DNA of 39,643 nt from Loigolactobacillus iwatensis (lineage in GTDB: Bacteria; Bacillota; Bacilli; Lactobacillales; Lactobacillaceae): NCBI RefSeq assembly GCF_003950295.1, contig NZ_RHNP01000029.1, positions 1 to 39,643 on the forward strand, written 5' to 3'. The notes beneath the pieces are model-generated. The model saw nothing but the letters and a program-made list of their open reading frames with translations. It searched no databases and had not been told where the DNA came from. Shown in pieces: positions 1-8,952 of this stretch. The stretch's first letter is position 1. Every line of letters begins with the position of its first letter. A program made the translations under genes and the position numbers.

Positions 1-351
1 GTCAAGCAGTAATTTGAATTTTTATTCAATCAATATTCAAGTTTACTTAACGCGACAACTTTTATAGTTTAGCAAGATTCTAATTTGTTGTCAAGAATTT
101 CTTTAATCAACCTAATTGACCAAGCAAGTTAATCTCTGACAACAAATAATACTATACCAACATTGCCCTGCATCGTCAACAAAAATCTCTAAATTTAATG
201 AGATATTTTCTATACCCGAACGTTCCCAAAGTATTAGGCTTAATAATAATGGATTAATACTCACAATGACAGTCTCAATTAGCCGAATATTCAGCCAAAA
301 ATCGTTTAATTATACAATCCCAATACTCAATTTTTTTGAAATTAACCAAAT
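1..351. other. AT-rich intergenic stretch, no gene seen
   Basis: About 350 bases without a convincing reading frame, RNA gene or strong promoter. It is very AT-rich and lies beyond the terminator that closes the ltaS gene. The gene to its left is outside the window. I see nothing specific here. Confidence 0.5.
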
Positions 352-480
352 AAAAGAGGCTGGAACAAAAATCCCAGCCTCTTTTATTTCCGATCATTAG
401 TCTAGAACGTACGCCAAAGGTCTGTGTTCATGCACCACATGCTGGAAAAACACAAGAACCTTCTTTTTCAAACACGACCA
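352..480. repeat. Type-A repeat with terminator hairpin downstream of ltaS
   Basis: A strong hairpin at 352-385 (AAAGAGGCTGG / CCAGCCTCTTT arms, loop ACAAAAATC) with T-runs on both sides, so it can terminate ltaS transcription arriving on the minus strand. It is followed by a tail (TTTCCGATCATTAGTCTAGA, then ACGTACGCCAAAGG) that recurs in similar form at 22643-22752 and 28771-28861. A CTTTTTCAAACACG motif at about 463-477 matches the inverted ends of the larger intergenic repeats. That makes this copy a junction of the two repeat types. Confidence 0.7.
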
Positions 481-516
481 CAGCTAATCAAAACTAACCT
501 TTATCCCGCGCCCTTG

Positions 517-2595
517 TTACTTACTAGACTTCAATTCTGGTGCATCCGTTTCGTAATCACTCATGGTCGATTTGCCATTATTCTTTGCCTTAACACTAGT
601 TGGATCATCTTTTTCAGCTTTCTTAAGCTTCTTCACTCCAACTGACTCCTTATAATTAAAGTCACTTTTAATAACTTTCTTGAAACCTTCTGGCTGATAA
701 AAACGTAGCAAATCACCGTTCACTACTTTATCCGACGCCGACAATTCTGTTGTAACGTGATTTTGTAAATTATCAACAGTAACTTTCTGTTTTGCCGATA
801 AATGCTTAATCTCTTTACCTGTTTGTGAGTTATAAACATCACCGCCATACTTAGTATAGGTTGGTGAAACAAAATCGCCATTCCGGAAGGCAACGGTTTG
901 GTTACGATTAGGTGCCAACAAATCTTGGCCAAACTGGATAGTATCCTGATTCTTTACGCCTAGTAAATTCAAAATGGTTGGCAATACATCAATTTCACCA
1001 CCGTAAGTATGGTTAATACCACCTTTAAGTCCAGGCATGTGGATCATAAACGGAACCTTTTGAAAGTTAGCTAAATCATAATTAGTAACTTTCTTCTTGC
1101 CCAGCAATTTCGCAATTGCCGGTTTATGGTTATTCGATATTCCGTAATGATCACCATACAAGACAATCATACTATTTTTGTCTAAACCAGTTTTCTTTAG
1201 ATAACTCATAAATTCACCAACCGACTGATCCAGATAATGTGCTGTCTGCGCGTATGGATCAACTGTCGAATCACCTGTATCAAAAGCATCAATACTCTTA
1301 TTTTTGCTATCAAGAATATAAGGGTAGTGATTAGTCACGGTGATCAGTTTAGCGTAAAACGGCTGTGGTAACTGCTGAATATATTGAGCAGAATCCCGCA
1401 GGAAAATCTTATCTTTCATCCCATAACCTACATTATATTTTACCTTATCAGCGTTTTTGTAATAGTCCTTACTAAAGAAATAGTCATAGCCCCAAGATTT
1501 ATAAGCATTGTCACGATTCCAGAAGCTAGGCACATCCCCGTGAAAAGAGGCGGTGGTGTAACCCTTTTGGTCTAAAATTGCTGGTGCGGCCTGGAAAGTA
1601 TTAGTTGTGCCATCCGTAACCATGGCCGCCCCTTCAGGTAAACCAAACAAACTATTTTCTAGCATTAATTCAGCGTCGGCCGTTTTACCCTGACCAACCT
1701 GATTATAAAAATTATCAAAACTCAAAGTATCGTTTTCGTGGTACAGCTTATCAATATTTGGCATAATCTCTTGCCCGTTAACTTTATAATCGATCATAAA
1801 TTGTTGCAGGCTCTCCAAGTGAATCACAAAAACATTCTTCCCTTTGGCCACACCACTGTACTGAATGTTAGGAGAAATACGATTCTTTTTTAAATAATTT
1901 TGAACGCTAGCCAAATCAGAACTATTGGCATTGGCCTTAATCGTATTATTCTTAGTTGTTTTAACACCATCGTAAACCGTATAAGCTTCCAAACCTAAAT
2001 ACTTGACGATGTAATTATTATCGAATGTTCGTGTTAACAAACCGGACCGATCACTTTCCGCCAAACTTAAGTTAGCACCAAATAAAACAACGGCTAAGGC
2101 ACTAATTGTGGCGGCATAACGAAGTTTAAATGGATTGGTGTCCATCTTAATCCATTTGAACGCAACAAAGATAATCAGTAATGCGACGTCTAAAAAGACG
2201 AGAAAATCGGTGGGCTTTAAAATACCGGCAATACTCTTACTTAGATTGGTAGAAACTGAACTTGATCCCTTCATCAAATTAAACGTCAGAAAATCAGAGA
2301 ATTCCCGATAATATAAAATATTAGAAAATAACCAAGTTGAAAGGATTGCGTCAATTCCAATCATAAACCAGTAAGATTTACGACCGCGCATGTAAAGCGC
2401 TAAACCGAAAAGTAGAATTGCAAAAGGTAATGGGTTCAGCGCAAGCAGCAGTTCTTGCATGCTCCCCTTTACGCCCAAATTAAATTTAGTTCTATAAGCG
2501 ATATATGATTTCACACTAAAAAGTAATACTGCGAGGATAAAGAAGCCTAACCTCGAATTTAATCCAAGGCGTACTTTCTTTACTACTTGCCTCAT
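517..2595 (-). CDS. ltaS: Lipoteichoic acid synthase (LtaS family, sulfatase fold)
   Basis: Polymerises glycerolphosphate from phosphatidylglycerol into the lipoteichoic acid backbone on the outer face of the membrane. The 692 residues show about five N-terminal membrane segments (near 14-34, 50-69, 74-96, 131-148, 160-180) followed by an extracellular sulfatase-type domain. Residues in the family's metal and nucleophile positions are visible: E261 (HLESL), T305 (GQGKTADAE) and D482/H483 (YGDHYG). The spacing is nearly that of S. aureus LtaS (E255, T300, D475, H476). The C-terminus is a lysine/serine-rich tail. The ATG is preceded by a GGGGGC ribosome-binding site. The gene is monocistronic: it has its own promoter at 2645-2673 and a hairpin terminator at 352-385. 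LtaS paralogues (LtaP/YvgJ types) also exist, so synthase versus primase is inferred from the five-segment architecture only. Confidence 0.92.
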   Translation of the reverse strand: MRQVVKKVRLGLNSRLGFFILAVLLFSVKSYIAYRTKFNLGVKGSMQELLLALNPLPFAILLFGLALYMRGRKSYWFMIGIDAILSTWLFSNILYYREFSDFLTFNLMKGSSSVSTNLSKSIAGILKPTDFLVFLDVALLIIFVAFKWIKMDTNPFKLRYAATISALAVVLFGANLSLAESDRSGLLTRTFDNNYIVKYLGLEAYTVYDGVKTTKNNTIKANANSSDLASVQNYLKKNRISPNIQYSGVAKGKNVFVIHLESLQQFMIDYKVNGQEIMPNIDKLYHENDTLSFDNFYNQVGQGKTADAELMLENSLFGLPEGAAMVTDGTTNTFQAAPAILDQKGYTTASFHGDVPSFWNRDNAYKSWGYDYFFSKDYYKNADKVKYNVGYGMKDKIFLRDSAQYIQQLPQPFYAKLITVTNHYPYILDSKNKSIDAFDTGDSTVDPYAQTAHYLDQSVGEFMSYLKKTGLDKNSMIVLYGDHYGISNNHKPAIAKLLGKKKVTNYDLANFQKVPFMIHMPGLKGGINHTYGGEIDVLPTILNLLGVKNQDTIQFGQDLLAPNRNQTVAFRNGDFVSPTYTKYGGDVYNSQTGKEIKHLSAKQKVTVDNLQNHVTTELSASDKVVNGDLLRFYQPEGFKKVIKSDFNYKESVGVKKLKKAEKDDPTSVKAKNNGKSTMSDYETDAPELKSSK

Positions 2596-2644
2596 AAGAA
2601 TTTGCCCCCGTCAAAATAGATTTATCTGAACTCAAGTCTCCTAA

Positions 2645-2673
2645 ATCATACTGGATTTCTTTCTGAAAAACAA
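2645..2673 (-). promoter_or_regulatory. Candidate promoter of ltaS
   Basis: On the minus strand, -35 TTGTTT (2668-2673) and -10 TATGAT (2645-2650) are separated by exactly 17 bases, about 50 bases upstream of the ltaS start codon. Inference from sequence match only. Confidence 0.5.
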
Positions 2674-2812
2674 TTGTCCTTGCTAAGCTTCACAAAATAT
2701 TTACTTTTAGCCGCACTAAATATGATCAAAATCGGCCTTGATTGCATTAATAATAACTAGGTCTAGATTATTCTTGTATCAAATACTTATTAATGCACTC
2801 CAAATATAAAAG

Positions 2813-2842
2813 TATCGCCAAAGAGAATACTCTTCAGCGATA
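2813..2842 (-). terminator. Terminator of the YkuJ-like gene
   Basis: Hairpin with arms TATCGC-GAAGAG and CTCTTT-GGCGATA read on the minus strand, followed by CTTTTAT. It begins about 30 bases beyond the stop codon of the upstream small gene. Confidence 0.6.
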
Positions 2843-2870
2843 AGGTGATGGCCTATTATGATCAAAAGAA

Positions 2871-3107
2871 CTAGTCGTCTAAGAGATCAAAAATCTCTAT
2901 TGCAATTAAATCAATGTCATCAAACTGGAATTTCTGGTGTTGCGCCAGTTCTTCCAACTCATAAGTTTCGGTTTTTGGATCATAGGTAACTAATCCTCGT
3001 TCCGCACCATCCTTTTCAAAACGGCGTGTCTGTTCTTCATTGTCACTTGCATCTTCTTGCATTGCTGCTAAACGATGAATAATGGCAACTAATTGTGAGC
3101 TTTTCAT
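2871..3107 (-). CDS. YkuJ-like protein (DUF1797)
   Basis: A 78-residue soluble acidic protein closely resembling B. subtilis YkuJ (79 residues) in length and layout: an N-terminal helix (residues 1-16), a central strand region (GLVTYDPKTETYEL) and a closing FDDIDLIAIEIFDLL segment. The family's function is not established. The ATG has a good AAGGGAG site eight bases upstream. A TGG-TATGAT extended -10 at 3142-3150 could be its own promoter. The gene stands alone between two hairpins, so it is probably monocistronic. Family assignment is by recognition of the sequence; no function is proposed. Confidence 0.8.
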   Translation of the reverse strand: MKSSQLVAIIHRLAAMQEDASDNEEQTRRFEKDGAERGLVTYDPKTETYELEELAQHQKFQFDDIDLIAIEIFDLLDD

Positions 3108-3141
3108 AGCGAGACTCCCTTCATCCAGTCTTCAACATATA

Positions 3142-3150
3142 ATCATACCA
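3142..3150 (-). promoter_or_regulatory. Extended -10 element of the YkuJ-like gene
   Basis: TGG-TATGAT on the minus strand, about 35 bases before the start codon. No good -35 is visible, as is common with TGn-extended -10 promoters. Confidence 0.35.
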
Positions 3151-3239
3151 GAAAAAAGTAAAAAAGGGACTTTTTCCCACTGACTTATTTTAATTTTAAT
3201 CTAAAACCTGGTCAATTGGCCAATTAAATCCGTTAAAAT

Positions 3240-4268
3240 TTAAGTTTGATCTTTAAGTTCTACCACCTTGTCAGGTTTAACGACCATGGCAAACATGCCA
3301 ATAAACATTCCTAAATAATACGTCATTACACGCCATAATATCATTGCTAACACCAGTTTGCTATTGGAAGTTATAAACGTCGCAAAAAGTGCCTTAAAGC
3401 TCAATTCGGCACCACCTGAGCCACCTGGAATTGGAAACAGTGAAATAATCATAACGATCATGATATGCATCACTAAAACTTCAAAAAAATTGACCTTAGT
3501 TAGCCCTAACGATAGCAAAACAAAGTACGGCACACTGTAATAAAAGATTAGCTGAATGAAAGTTAACAAACTAGCAACAACGATTGTCTTAGTATCTCGT
3601 TTAATCCGTAAACTTTCGGCATAAAAATTATCAATTTTGTGATCCAGCTGCTCCCTAATTTTGGCGACACGTTCGGCCTTCATAAATAATTTAAGTGGGC
3701 GTAAACACAGATGAACCAATTTTTTTGTAAAATTATACCAATACATCACCATTAATAACCCAGCAATAACCGTTAAATGCATAACAAAACCAAAGACAAC
3801 TAACCACGCTAAGTAAGTGAATTTAGCGGCCACTAAGTGAAAGCCGAACACTAAGGTTAAAATAAAATTAATTAAAACCATCGCCTGAAAAACGACAAAC
3901 TTCATCAATAAAAGTGAGCTGGCCCGGCCACCGTCAATCCCCGATTGCATTAAAGCAACCAATTGTGCGGGCTGGCCCCCTGAAGAAAAGGGCGTAATTG
4001 AGTTAAATAGTTGTTCGACTAAAGGAATTCGTAAAGCATTTTTGAGCGAAAACTTTTCCACTCTCTTTTTTAGTAAAACCTTAACAACAAAGGCCTCAAA
4101 TAGCCAATAAAATCCCATACACAAAGCCGCAACACCAAGCCACCAGAAATTTAGGTGCATCAAATCGTGAGCCAGCTGCTGCAAGTTGGTCGCCCGTAAC
4201 TCGTACCAAAAAATTCCGACGCCTAAAGCAAGCATTGCAACTAAGGCCGCAATGTTTCGCCGACTCAT
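3240..4268 (-). CDS. YbhN/LPG-synthase-type flippase-like membrane protein
   Basis: An integral membrane protein of 342 residues with about eight hydrophobic segments. The PFSSGGQPAQ and FPIPGGSGGAE motifs are typical of the lysylphosphatidylglycerol-synthase transmembrane family (UPF0104, PF03706). It lacks the cytosolic aminoacyl-transferase domain of MprF, so it is the stand-alone membrane form. Its start overlaps the end of lafB by four bases (ATGA), so the two are translationally coupled. It is the last gene of the lafA-lafB operon. Context suggests handling of a lipid or glycolipid intermediate, perhaps transbilayer movement. That role is inference; the family's substrates are mostly undetermined. 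Confidence 0.82.
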   Translation of the reverse strand: MSRRNIAALVAMLALGVGIFWYELRATNLQQLAHDLMHLNFWWLGVAALCMGFYWLFEAFVVKVLLKKRVEKFSLKNALRIPLVEQLFNSITPFSSGGQPAQLVALMQSGIDGGRASSLLLMKFVVFQAMVLINFILTLVFGFHLVAAKFTYLAWLVVFGFVMHLTVIAGLLMVMYWYNFTKKLVHLCLRPLKLFMKAERVAKIREQLDHKIDNFYAESLRIKRDTKTIVVASLLTFIQLIFYYSVPYFVLLSLGLTKVNFFEVLVMHIMIVMIISLFPIPGGSGGAELSFKALFATFITSNSKLVLAMILWRVMTYYLGMFIGMFAMVVKPDKVVELKDQT

Positions 4269-5293
4269 CGCTTACCTTCTTCGGCCTGCTTTAAGTAAAA
4301 GTCATGCCAAATACCGGCCAGACGATCTTCGGAATAGTAAGCGGCCCCCTCACGTGCACGCTCGGTCATATATTCTTGCGCCGCCTGATTTTTTTTCAAG
4401 GTAGCAATTTTTTCATTCATAACGTCCACATCAGTCGCAGCAACGTAATACCCGGCAATAATTGACCGGTACAAAGAAAGATCACGCAACAAGACTGGCG
4501 TGCCACAAGCAAAGCTTTCCAAAACCGACATCGGAAATAATTCATTATACGAAGGTAATAAAAATAAATTACTCAAGTTATAATAATCAACTAACTTTTC
4601 CCGCGGAACGATTCCTGGGAAACGTAAATTAGCTGGTGGGTTATCCAAAATTTTTTTATATCTAGCGTAGCCATCCGTCATTTTTCCAAACGAAAAGCCT
4701 CCCGCCCAGATAAATTGAATATCAGGATTACGTTTTGCCAGGGCAACAAAATCGTCGACTCCCTTGCGCTCTTGAATTTGTCCGGCACCAAAAATTATAA
4801 ATTGATTTTGTTTTAAGTGATATTGACTACGCAGATCACTTTTCTCAGTTGCATTTTTTTCATAAAATTCTTTTTTTGAAACAAAATTAGGAATATAGCT
4901 AATTTTGTTGGCCGGAATGTTGTACTTCAATAACTTAGGAATAAAGCTGGGATTAACGACAACTATGTGATCCATTCGTTTATAAAAAGCAATCACGTAA
5001 CGGTAGAATAAGCCTTTGAATGGCCACGGAATTGTTAAGCTTCCTTCTAAAGTTTCTGGCAAAAAGTGGACGTAGCCAATCTTTTGTCCCCGTCGTTTAA
5101 AAAAAGTCGATAAAAAAAATTGCGGATCAATAGTGTGATAATGGCTAATATCAGACCTTCCGTACTGATTAACCGTAATTTTAAACTCATCTTTAAAGCG
5201 AGTCTCCAAAAGGTGAATTAATTCTGTATAGGCACTGCCAACACCTTGCCCCTTCACTTTAGTTGCACTAGAAAACATGTGTATATTTAGCAT
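4265..5293 (-). CDS. lafB: GT4 glycosyltransferase, LafB/CpoA-like glycolipid extension enzyme
   Basis: Probably adds the second sugar (galactose in characterised lactobacilli and streptococci) to glucosyl-diacylglycerol, on the cytosolic membrane face. The N-terminus (MLNIHMFSSATKVKGQGVGS) and the 342-residue length are of the CpoA/LafB type. It has a GT-B fold, with the family's EX7E signature at residues 251-259 (ELFPMSVLE) and a FGAGQIQERKG nucleotide-sugar region near 168-178. An AGGAGA site precedes the ATG. It lies 17 bases behind lafA and overlaps the following membrane-protein gene by four bases. The sugar specificity cannot be read from the sequence. Confidence 0.82.
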   Translation of the reverse strand: MLNIHMFSSATKVKGQGVGSAYTELIHLLETRFKDEFKITVNQYGRSDISHYHTIDPQFFLSTFFKRRGQKIGYVHFLPETLEGSLTIPWPFKGLFYRYVIAFYKRMDHIVVVNPSFIPKLLKYNIPANKISYIPNFVSKKEFYEKNATEKSDLRSQYHLKQNQFIIFGAGQIQERKGVDDFVALAKRNPDIQFIWAGGFSFGKMTDGYARYKKILDNPPANLRFPGIVPREKLVDYYNLSNLFLLPSYNELFPMSVLESFACGTPVLLRDLSLYRSIIAGYYVAATDVDVMNEKIATLKKNQAAQEYMTERAREGAAYYSEDRLAGIWHDFYLKQAEEGKR

Positions 5294-5310
5294 AGTTGAC
5301 TCTCCTAATT

Positions 5311-6489
5311 TTACTCACTTATGTCGGCTGAATCTTGCTCTAAAGTGCTGTAATAAGCCTGCGAATTTTGATAAAAAGCAACAACTTCGTGCGCAAAATG
5401 TTCGGCCGAAATATCATGTAATTTACTTAAACGTGGTTTGGGATCATTAAACACATTAGGATGAGCCAAATAGTTAGTTATTTGATGTATCATTTCTGCC
5501 TCAGTTGAAAAAGTAGTTCCAATCGCCGGATCATCTAATAAATCAGTTGTGTACGGACTAACCGCCGCAACACTTTTTAAGCCGCTTGCCATTGCCTCAA
5601 CGTAAGTTAATCCCTGAGATTCGGATTCAGAAGCCGAAACAAATAGATCAGCCATGTGATAATAGGCCGAAACGTGATCATTAGGAACTTCACCAGTAAA
5701 ATAAACGTGCTGCTGTAACCCTAGTTGCTGCGCCTGCTTTGTTAAATCCTCTCGTGCTGGACCATCACCAACAATTACCAGTACGGTTTTAGGCTGCTGC
5801 TGAAGTACCTTAGGTAGGGCATCGATTACTTCATGAATATTCTTTTCATAAGCAACTCGACTTAAAGACAATAAAATGGGAACTCCTGGTTCAATCCCTA
5901 GTGACTGCCGTGGGTTGGTTAGAATCGGTTTTTCATATTTTGAAATATCAATTCCAGTTGGAATAATTTTCATTGGAATTTTAACCCCATAATCACGTAG
6001 CGTTGTCACAACTCGGGAACTAGGTGCAATGACGCCATGCATATTATGTAAGTAGGCGTGCATTGCTTGCTTAACATGATACGGTCGTAACAGCTTACCG
6101 TTCAAAATATAATGTAGGTAATCCTGATACATCGTGTGGTAAGTATGCACGCAAGGAATTTTCAAATTTTTGGCAACAAATTTACCAATGTAGCCCATTG
6201 AAAATTCAGTTTGCGTATGAACAATATCAAGATCCAAATCACGAGCAACCTGATAAGCGCGAAATAGTCCCCGAACCGCAATTCGTCGGTCAGTAAACGA
6301 AACAAACGGCACACTAGGGAAACGAAAAATGTTAGGTTCAAATTCATCTTTATCCACATGGGGGTCCGTTGTTGTAAAAATATAAACCGAATGTCCTTCA
6401 CGTTCCAATTCATCTTTTAACGTTCTAATAGAGGTTGCAACCCCACTCACCTGAGGAAAGTAGGTATCAGTAAATAATCCAATATTCAC
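5311..6489 (-). CDS. lafA: GT4 glycosyltransferase, LafA-like 1,2-diacylglycerol glucosyltransferase
   Basis: Expected to transfer glucose from UDP-glucose to diacylglycerol, giving the first glycolipid of the lipoteichoic acid anchor. The 392-residue GT-B protein opens with GLFTDTYFPQVSGVATS and has the retaining-enzyme EX7E motif at residues 290-298 (ESQGLTYVE). It has a PTGID segment near 177-181, all usual in MGlcDAG synthases. The start codon is GTG, fixed by an AGGAGG site ten bases upstream. It is the first gene of a three-gene operon with lafB and the YbhN-type gene. A promoter with a 17-base spacer sits at 6525-6553. The bgsB/bgsA and spr0982/cpoA pairs are the corresponding known pairs in enterococci and pneumococci. 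Confidence 0.85.
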   Translation of the reverse strand: MNIGLFTDTYFPQVSGVATSIRTLKDELEREGHSVYIFTTTDPHVDKDEFEPNIFRFPSVPFVSFTDRRIAVRGLFRAYQVARDLDLDIVHTQTEFSMGYIGKFVAKNLKIPCVHTYHTMYQDYLHYILNGKLLRPYHVKQAMHAYLHNMHGVIAPSSRVVTTLRDYGVKIPMKIIPTGIDISKYEKPILTNPRQSLGIEPGVPILLSLSRVAYEKNIHEVIDALPKVLQQQPKTVLVIVGDGPAREDLTKQAQQLGLQQHVYFTGEVPNDHVSAYYHMADLFVSASESESQGLTYVEAMASGLKSVAAVSPYTTDLLDDPAIGTTFSTEAEMIHQITNYLAHPNVFNDPKPRLSKLHDISAEHFAHEVVAFYQNSQAYYSTLEQDSADISE

Positions 6490-6524
6490 GTGTGGTTGTC
6501 CTCCTTTGTCTTTTAGTTAGTTTA

Positions 6525-6553
6525 ATTATAGTGGGAAGCATACTTAAGCGCAA
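6525..6553 (-). promoter_or_regulatory. Promoter of the lafA-lafB-ybhN operon
   Basis: Minus strand: a perfect TATAAT -10 (6525-6530) and TTGCGC -35 (6548-6553) with a 17-base spacer, 36 bases before the GTG start. Confidence 0.6.
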
Positions 6554-6665
6554 ATGCCATGATTTAGCATAACGAAAACACCAGTAAAATAAATCACTCC
6601 AAAGTCTGATTTTCACGACCAACTATAGTCACTAGCCTACACTTTTCTTTAACTCACTGCATAAA

Positions 6666-6702
6666 AAAATGGTAAGAAATCAATTCGATTTCTTACCATT
6701 TT
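6666..6702 (-). terminator. Terminator of ptsHI
   Basis: Perfect 15-16 bp stem (AAATGGTAAGAAATC / GATTTCTTACCATTT) with a five-base loop, ending in a T-run on the minus strand, ten bases after the ptsI stop codon. Confidence 0.9.
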
Positions 6703-6711
6703 GAATTTAAT

Positions 6712-8436
6712 CTATTGATTTGTTGCTTTTTTTACTAAATTAATGACATCTTCGTTGGTTTCCGCTTCAGTGACTGCTTGATCCGCAATTTTCTTCATAT
6801 CAGCAGTGTCTAACCGCCGCATCAAACTACGAATCTTCAGGATTGAAGTAGCACTCATTGAATATTCATCTAAGCCAAGGCCAAGTAAAACTGGAACCAT
6901 GATTGGATCACCAGCAGCTTCACCACACATGCCAGCCCACTTGCCTTCCTTATGTGCAGCATCAATCGTCCGCTTAACTAAGCGTAAAATTGATGGATTA
7001 TAAGGTTGGTATAGGTAAGAAACATGCTCATTACCGCGATCGGCGGCCATGGAGTACTGGATTAAATCGTTTGTTCCAATACTGAAGAAATCAGCGTATT
7101 TAGCTAATTTATCGGCAATTACTGCTGCTGCAGGGATTTCCATCATCATACCGACTTCAATCTTATCAGCAACTGGTGTACCAGCATCAATTAACTTCTG
7201 ACGTTCTTCCTCATAAATTGCCTTTGCCTGTTTGAATTCATTAACAGTTGCAATCATTGGGAACATGATGGCCAAATTACCGTAATGAGAAGCACGCAAT
7301 AAAGCACGCAACTGCGTCCGGAAAATGTCTTGGCGATCAAGACTAATTCGGATAGCACGGTAGCCCAAGAATGGGTTCATTTCCTCAGGAAGTGGCAAAT
7401 AAGATAAATGCTTATCTCCACCAATATCCATCGTCCGAACAACGACTTGGTTACCGTTCATTCCTTCAAGAGCAGCCTTATAGGCCTTAAATTGTTCATC
7501 TTCAGTTGGTAATTCAGCGGAATCCATATATAAGAATTCTGAGCGGAACAAGCCAACTGCTTCTGCACCATTGTCCACAGCTGCAGGTACATCATTTGGC
7601 GTACCGATGTTTGCTGCAGTTATGAAACTCTTACCATCTTTTGTGATGGTTTTTTCGTTTTTAAGCTTTTCCCATTCAGCTTTTTGAGCGGCAAAATCTT
7701 TGGCCGCCTGATCATATTTTTTGACATCGTCAGCACTAGGATCAATAACCCCAACACCGCCGTTACCATCAACGATAACCATTTGGTCCGCTTTGATTTC
7801 ACCTGTTGCCTTTTCCGTCCCAACAATTGCTGGAATTTCAAGGGAACGCGCCATAATTGCTGAATGGCTGGTCCGACCACCAAGATCAGTGATGAACCCT
7901 TTAACGTATTTACGGTTTAACTGAGCAGTATCACTTGGTGTAAGATCATGCGCAATAATGATAACTTCTTCATCAATTAGCGAAGGATTTGGTAAAGTGA
8001 CACCTAGTAAATGGCTCATTAATCGCTTTGTAACATCACGAACATCTGCTGCACGTTCTTGCATGTACGGATTATCCGTCATCGCTTCAAACATTTGAAT
8101 AAAGTTAGCTGATACGTCACTAAGGACTTGTTCAGCATTAACTTTTTTATCCTTAATACCACTTTCAATTGCACCAACAAATTCTGGATCATCCAAAATC
8201 ATCATGTGCGCATCAAAAACTTGGGCCTCTTCCTCACCCAAGCTCTTAGCAGCTGTTTCGCGAACTAACTTTAATTCCGCACTAGAAGCAGCGACCGCTT
8301 TATGTAAACGATCAACTTCTGCTTGAACGTCATCAATCGACTTTTTAGAAAATGATAAATCAGGTTGAACGAGCAAATATGCCTTTGCCCGTGCAATGCC
8401 GTCAGATGCAGCAATCCCTTTTAACATTTCCGTCAT
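6712..8436 (-). CDS. ptsI: PTS enzyme I (phosphoenolpyruvate-protein phosphotransferase)
   Basis: Takes phosphate from phosphoenolpyruvate and passes it to HPr, the first step of all PTS sugar uptake; cytosolic. The length of 574 residues is normal. The active-site histidine is H191 in [13 protein letters not shown], and the PEP-domain cysteine is C504 in [11 protein letters not shown]. Arginines of the PEP-binding barrel (LFRSEFLYM near 296-304, MDIGGDK near 336-342) are present. Its ATG overlaps the ptsH stop by one base (TAATG), so the genes are translationally coupled. A strong hairpin terminator follows. Confidence 0.98.
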   Translation of the reverse strand: MTEMLKGIAASDGIARAKAYLLVQPDLSFSKKSIDDVQAEVDRLHKAVAASSAELKLVRETAAKSLGEEEAQVFDAHMMILDDPEFVGAIESGIKDKKVNAEQVLSDVSANFIQMFEAMTDNPYMQERAADVRDVTKRLMSHLLGVTLPNPSLIDEEVIIIAHDLTPSDTAQLNRKYVKGFITDLGGRTSHSAIMARSLEIPAIVGTEKATGEIKADQMVIVDGNGGVGVIDPSADDVKKYDQAAKDFAAQKAEWEKLKNEKTITKDGKSFITAANIGTPNDVPAAVDNGAEAVGLFRSEFLYMDSAELPTEDEQFKAYKAALEGMNGNQVVVRTMDIGGDKHLSYLPLPEEMNPFLGYRAIRISLDRQDIFRTQLRALLRASHYGNLAIMFPMIATVNEFKQAKAIYEEERQKLIDAGTPVADKIEVGMMMEIPAAAVIADKLAKYADFFSIGTNDLIQYSMAADRGNEHVSYLYQPYNPSILRLVKRTIDAAHKEGKWAGMCGEAAGDPIMVPVLLGLGLDEYSMSATSILKIRSLMRRLDTADMKKIADQAVTEAETNEDVINLVKKATNQ

Positions 8437-8702
8437 TAGTCTGCGAGTCCTTCTTTCTTCATTGTATCTGCAACCGCATTAATTGCGTCTGCTTCATCAG
8501 CACCTTCAGCAGAAATCGAGACATCAGCACCTTGGCCAACACCAAGCGACATGACACCCATGATTGATTTTAAGTTAACAGACTTGCCCTTATATTCAAG
8601 GTTAACATCTGAATTAAACTTACTAGCAGCCTGTACTAATAATGTAGCAGGACGTGCATGAATACCTGTTTCTGCAATAATATGAAAATCGCGTTTTTCC
8701 AT
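8436..8702 (-). CDS. ptsH: Phosphocarrier protein HPr
   Basis: Carries phosphate from enzyme I to sugar-specific EIIA proteins. In Firmicutes it also acts as the CcpA co-repressor when phosphorylated on serine 46. The 88-residue protein has the catalytic H15 (GIHARPA) and the HPr-kinase site S46 ([11 protein letters not shown]), both intact, so both PTS transfer and catabolite signalling should work. First gene of the ptsHI operon. A GAAGGAG site lies eleven bases before the ATG. A leader hairpin (TTAGGG / CCCTAA, 8741-8769) and cre-like sites lie upstream. Confidence 0.98.
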   Translation of the reverse strand: MEKRDFHIIAETGIHARPATLLVQAASKFNSDVNLEYKGKSVNLKSIMGVMSLGVGQGADVSISAEGADEADAINAVADTMKKEGLAD

Positions 8703-8740
8703 AACTAATCATACTCCTTCAACTTATATATTAAGATATG

Positions 8741-8769
8741 TTAGGGCTTTCCCTTTTTTGGTACCCTAA
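8741..8769 (-). promoter_or_regulatory. Leader stem-loop before ptsH
   Basis: Six-base-pair TTAGGG/CCCTAA stem enclosing an A-rich loop, about 40 bases upstream of ptsH. It has no T-run after it on the minus strand, so it is not an ordinary terminator. It may stabilise the mRNA; its function is unknown. Confidence 0.3.
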
Positions 8770-8813
8770 GGCGAAACGACATTCCAATCACTCGATTGTC
8801 CTTTCACTGTTAA

Positions 8814-8842
8814 ACATTACCATTTTTTTAACGGTTCGACAA
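8814..8842 (-). promoter_or_regulatory. Candidate ptsHI promoter
   Basis: Minus strand: TTGTCG (8837-8842), 17 bases, TAATGT (8814-8819) with a TGG extension before the -10. It places the transcript start near 8807, about 105 bases before ptsH. Confidence 0.4.
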
Positions 8843-8848
8843 CCACTT

Positions 8849-8862
8849 TGCTACCGTTTTCT
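8849..8862 (-). promoter_or_regulatory. cre-like CcpA site, proximal
   Basis: AGAAAACGGTAGCA on the minus strand fits 12 of 14 positions of the cre consensus TGWNANCGNTNWCA. It lies just upstream of the candidate -35, a location where CcpA generally activates rather than represses. Confidence 0.4.
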
Positions 8863-8928
8863 TGAGTAATTTCAATGTTTAATAAAAATTTAGCAATCGT
8901 TTTCGCCATCATAATGGTATATACCGTT

Positions 8929-8942
8929 TGTTACCGTTTTCT
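8929..8942 (-). promoter_or_regulatory. cre-like CcpA site, distal
   Basis: AGAAAACGGTAACA on the minus strand fits 13 of 14 cre consensus positions, with only the first base off. It differs from the proximal site at one position and lies exactly 80 bases from it, between ptsH and the small upstream gene. Confidence 0.5.
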
Positions 8943-8952
8943 TACAAATCGG

